A DNA stretch of 8,886 nucleotides from Comamonas sp. lk (GTDB taxonomy: Bacteria > Pseudomonadota > Gammaproteobacteria > Burkholderiales > Burkholderiaceae_C), in the NCBI GenBank assembly GCA_945901215.1, contig CAMDKE010000098.1:1-8886 (forward strand). The letters are read 5' to 3'. Position numbers and translations under genes: made by a program. The notes under the pieces were generated by a model. The model saw only the letters and a program-made list of their open reading frames with translations. It was not told the DNA's origin and ran no database searches. Shown here piece after piece: positions 6,866 to 8,886 of the stretch. How positions within the stretch are numbered: position 1 is the first letter of the stretch; every line of letters begins with the position of its first letter.

Positions 6866-7998
6866 TGTTTCTTTGTTTTTCTAAGCCTGCGCTCATGCGG
6901 ATGGCTGCCTGTTTGTTCATAGCCACGGGACTTTTGGCCTGTGCGGGGACTGAAAAGCCCAAACCCACCGCATTGGAAGCCAACCCGAACACCCTGCGCG
7001 TAAAAGAGGTTTGGCGTGTGATGTCCGGCCCCAGTGCCGCCCCACTAGCGATGCGAGTGGTTGGCGATCGTGTGATTACGGCGTCTTCTCAGGGTGACAT
7101 CACGGCCGTCGATGCGACATCGGGCCAAGTGACCTGGCGCGCTACATTGGGAGCAGCTCTTAGCGCGGGTGTTGGAACGGATGGCGAGTATGTAGCCGTA
7201 GTGACCCGAGAAAACTACCTGGTGGTGTTGCGCGAAGCCAAAGAAATTTGGCGTCAAAAGCTCGCCTCTGTCACCTTAACCGCACCCTTGGTGGCTGGGG
7301 CCCGCGTGTTTCTAGTCTCAGCGGACCGCACCGTACTGGCTTTTGACGCCAGTACAGGGCGCAAGCTGTGGACCCAGCAGCGGCCCGGTGAATCTTTGCT
7401 CTTGGGGCAGGCCGGCATTTTGATGGCCATGGGCGATACGCTGGTAACCAGCCAGAGCGGCCGCTTAGTTGGCATGAGCCCGCAGAATGGCTCCGTTCGG
7501 TGGGATGTTTCTGTCGCGGTTGGGCGTGGCGTGAACGAGGTCGAACGCCTGGTGGATCTGGTCGCTGGAACCAGCCGCGTGGGAGACGATCTGTGCCTGC
7601 GGGCTTTTCAAACCGCCGTGGCCTGTGTGGACACCGCGACTGGCAAAACCCGCTGGACCAAGCCGGCATCTGGCGCAACCGGCTTGGCTGGCACTACAGC
7701 TGCTGTTTTTGGGACTGAGAGTGACGGCAAGGTGGTTGCTTGGAGGCGCTCGGACGGTGAGCGTCTGTGGGTCAATGAGCGCTTGCGTTTTCGCGGGCTC
7801 AGCACTCCGCTCGCGGCAAACGCAGCCCTGGCGTTGGGTGATGCCGAGGGCTTTGTCCACTTCCTGTCATTGCAAGACGGGACGCTTCTTGGGCGCTTGG
7901 CAACGGACGGCTCACCCGTTATCGGCAGCCCGATTTGGGTCGCAGATACCTGGGTTGTGGTCACGCAACGTGGTGCGGTGATTGGGTTTCGGCCTTAA
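6865..7998 (+). CDS. bamB: Outer-membrane protein assembly factor BamB (lipoprotein)
   Basis: BamB is a periplasm-facing lipoprotein of the BAM complex that helps BamA fold beta-barrel proteins into the outer membrane. The 377-residue protein has a signal peptide ending in the lipobox LLAC, with lipidated Cys26. The rest forms a beta-propeller of PQQ-like repeats, visible as recurring D-A-x-x-G-x-x-x-W units: AVDATSGQVTW (81-91), AFDASTGRKLW (159-169), GMSPQNGSVRW (203-213), CVDTATGKTRW (254-264) and AWRRSDGERLW (292-302), ending in VIGFRP. GRGVNEVERLVDL at 220-232 corresponds to the conserved loop implicated in BamA binding in E. coli. The start overlaps the yfgM stop (TGATG), suggesting coupling. 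Length is close to E. coli's 392. Confidence 0.96.
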   Translation: MFLCFSKPALMRMAACLFIATGLLACAGTEKPKPTALEANPNTLRVKEVWRVMSGPSAAPLAMRVVGDRVITASSQGDITAVDATSGQVTWRATLGAALSAGVGTDGEYVAVVTRENYLVVLREAKEIWRQKLASVTLTAPLVAGARVFLVSADRTVLAFDASTGRKLWTQQRPGESLLLGQAGILMAMGDTLVTSQSGRLVGMSPQNGSVRWDVSVAVGRGVNEVERLVDLVAGTSRVGDDLCLRAFQTAVACVDTATGKTRWTKPASGATGLAGTTAAVFGTESDGKVVAWRRSDGERLWVNERLRFRGLSTPLAANAALALGDAEGFVHFLSLQDGTLLGRLATDGSPVIGSPIWVADTWVVVTQRGAVIGFRP

Positions 7999-8021
7999 TT
8001 AATAGGCACTTTTTTCCATCC

Positions 8022-8886
8022 ATGAAACCTGTTATCGCCCTGGTCGGTAGACCCAATGTGGGCAAATCTACCCTGTTCAATCGTTTGACCAAAACGCGTG
8101 ACGCTATCGTCGCTGACTACGCCGGCCTTACACGTGACCGCCACTATGGCAACGCCAAGCACGGAAAAAGCGAGTTCATCGTGGTCGATACCGGCGGTTT
8201 TGAACCCGATGCCGTAGACGGTATTTACAAAGAAATGGCCAAGCAAACCCGACAGGCCGTGGCTGAAGCGGACGTCGTGTTGTTCGTGGTAGACGCACGC
8301 GGCGGAGTGTCGGCGCAAGACCACGAAATTGCCAAGTACCTTCGCCGTTTGGGTAAATCGGCCTTTGTGGTGGCCAACAAGGCCGAGGGTCTTACCGACG
8401 GCGTGCACTTCAGCGAATTTTTTGAGCTCGGGTTGGGTGCGGTAATTCCTATTTCTGCAGCCCACGGACAAGGCATCAAGCCATTAATCGACCAGGTGCT
8501 TGCACCACTGGCATTGGCCATGGAAGCGACCGAAGAAGAAACCGCCCCGGGAACCATTAAATTAGCGGTGGCGGGACGGCCCAATGTGGGCAAGTCCACG
8601 CTGATCAACACCTGGCTCGGTGAGGAACGATTGGTCGCATTCGACCTGCCCGGTACTACGCGGGACGCGATTGCGGTACCTTTTGAGCGCGGCGGTCAAA
8701 AGTTTGAGCTTATCGATACGGCCGGACTGCGGCGCAAAGGCAAGGTATTCGAAGCGATTGAAAAGTTTTCGGTCGTCAAGACCCTGCAGGCCATTGAGTC
8801 GGCCAACGTGGTGTTACTCCTCATCGACGCGATTCAAGGCGTCACCGACCAGGATGCGCATATTGCCGGCTACATCCTGGAGTCCG
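8022..8886 (+). CDS. der: Ribosome-assembly GTPase Der (EngA), 5' part
   Basis: Der is an essential GTPase with two tandem G domains that acts late in 50S subunit assembly. The first 288 codons are in the window and the gene continues past the right edge. G domain 1 has GRPNVGKST at 9-17, GLTRDRHYG at 35-43 (G2), DTGG at 56-59 (G3), NKAE at 119-122 (G4) and SAAHG at 145-149 (G5). G domain 2 has a second GRPNVGKST at 185-193, GTTRDAI at 211-217 and DTAG at 232-235. Its G4 motif and the C-terminal KH-like domain lie outside the window. The G4 motif of domain 1 has Glu where NKxD is canonical, which I recall in other betaproteobacteria. The start gives the standard MKPVIALVGRP N-terminus, but no Shine-Dalgarno is evident in the 23-base gap after bamB. 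Confidence 0.97.
   Translation, partial: MKPVIALVGRPNVGKSTLFNRLTKTRDAIVADYAGLTRDRHYGNAKHGKSEFIVVDTGGFEPDAVDGIYKEMAKQTRQAVAEADVVLFVVDARGGVSAQDHEIAKYLRRLGKSAFVVANKAEGLTDGVHFSEFFELGLGAVIPISAAHGQGIKPLIDQVLAPLALAMEATEEETAPGTIKLAVAGRPNVGKSTLINTWLGEERLVAFDLPGTTRDAIAVPFERGGQKFELIDTAGLRRKGKVFEAIEKFSVVKTLQAIESANVVLLLIDAIQGVTDQDAHIAGYILES

Noticed and set aside
7333..7355. Perfect eight-base inverted repeat with a seven-base loop (GTACTGGC/GCCAGTAC) inside bamB
   Set aside because: About one such repeat is expected by chance in a window of this size, and the bases encode a normal propeller repeat (LAFDAS).
1..8886. Mobile element, CRISPR array, tRNA/rRNA gene or a novel defence-like system
   Set aside because: No direct repeat arrays, transposase-like frames, structured RNA genes or unassigned genes of size were seen; all complete genes belong to known conserved families.

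Overview
The window is a stretch of housekeeping chromosome from a betaproteobacterium. The protein sequences look like Burkholderiales, most likely Comamonadaceae (Rhodoferax/Polaromonas/Acidovorax-like). This rests on remembered family sequences and on a GC content that looks close to 60 % by eye; no search was run. All genes are on the + strand and tightly packed. The order after the first partial gene is the conserved proteobacterial block ndk - rlmN - pilW(pilF) - rodZ - ispG - hisS - yfgM - bamB - der.

Layout. Bases 1-174 are the 3' end of a gene with a basic, Gly/Arg/Gln-rich C-terminus, probably an RluB-type pseudouridine synthase. Bases 175-247 are the only spacer long enough for an ordinary promoter and hold a candidate extended -10 element. 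From 248 to the right edge the genes follow each other with gaps of 23 bases or less, or overlap by 1 to 8 bases. This suggests one long transcription unit with translational coupling at pilW/rodZ, rodZ/ispG and yfgM/bamB. The last gene, der, runs off the right edge after 288 codons, within its second GTPase domain.

How the genes fit together. ndk supplies nucleoside triphosphates. rlmN, hisS and der serve translation: 23S rRNA/tRNA methylation, histidyl-tRNA charging and 50S assembly. ispG makes isoprenoid precursors, needed among other things for the undecaprenyl carrier of wall synthesis. rodZ organises the MreB rod system. pilW is the outer-membrane lipoprotein needed for PilQ secretin assembly. 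yfgM and bamB act in envelope protein export and outer-membrane protein assembly. The cluster therefore mixes growth-rate genes with envelope-building genes.

I found no mobile element, CRISPR array, RNA gene or unknown system. The points most worth a second look are an eight-T run in codons 5-7 of pilW, where losing one T creates an immediate stop; a GC-rich hairpin in the pilW signal-sequence region; and a RodZ whose two positions equivalent to the MreB-contacting aromatics of E. coli are both valine. These are modest observations in an otherwise ordinary region.
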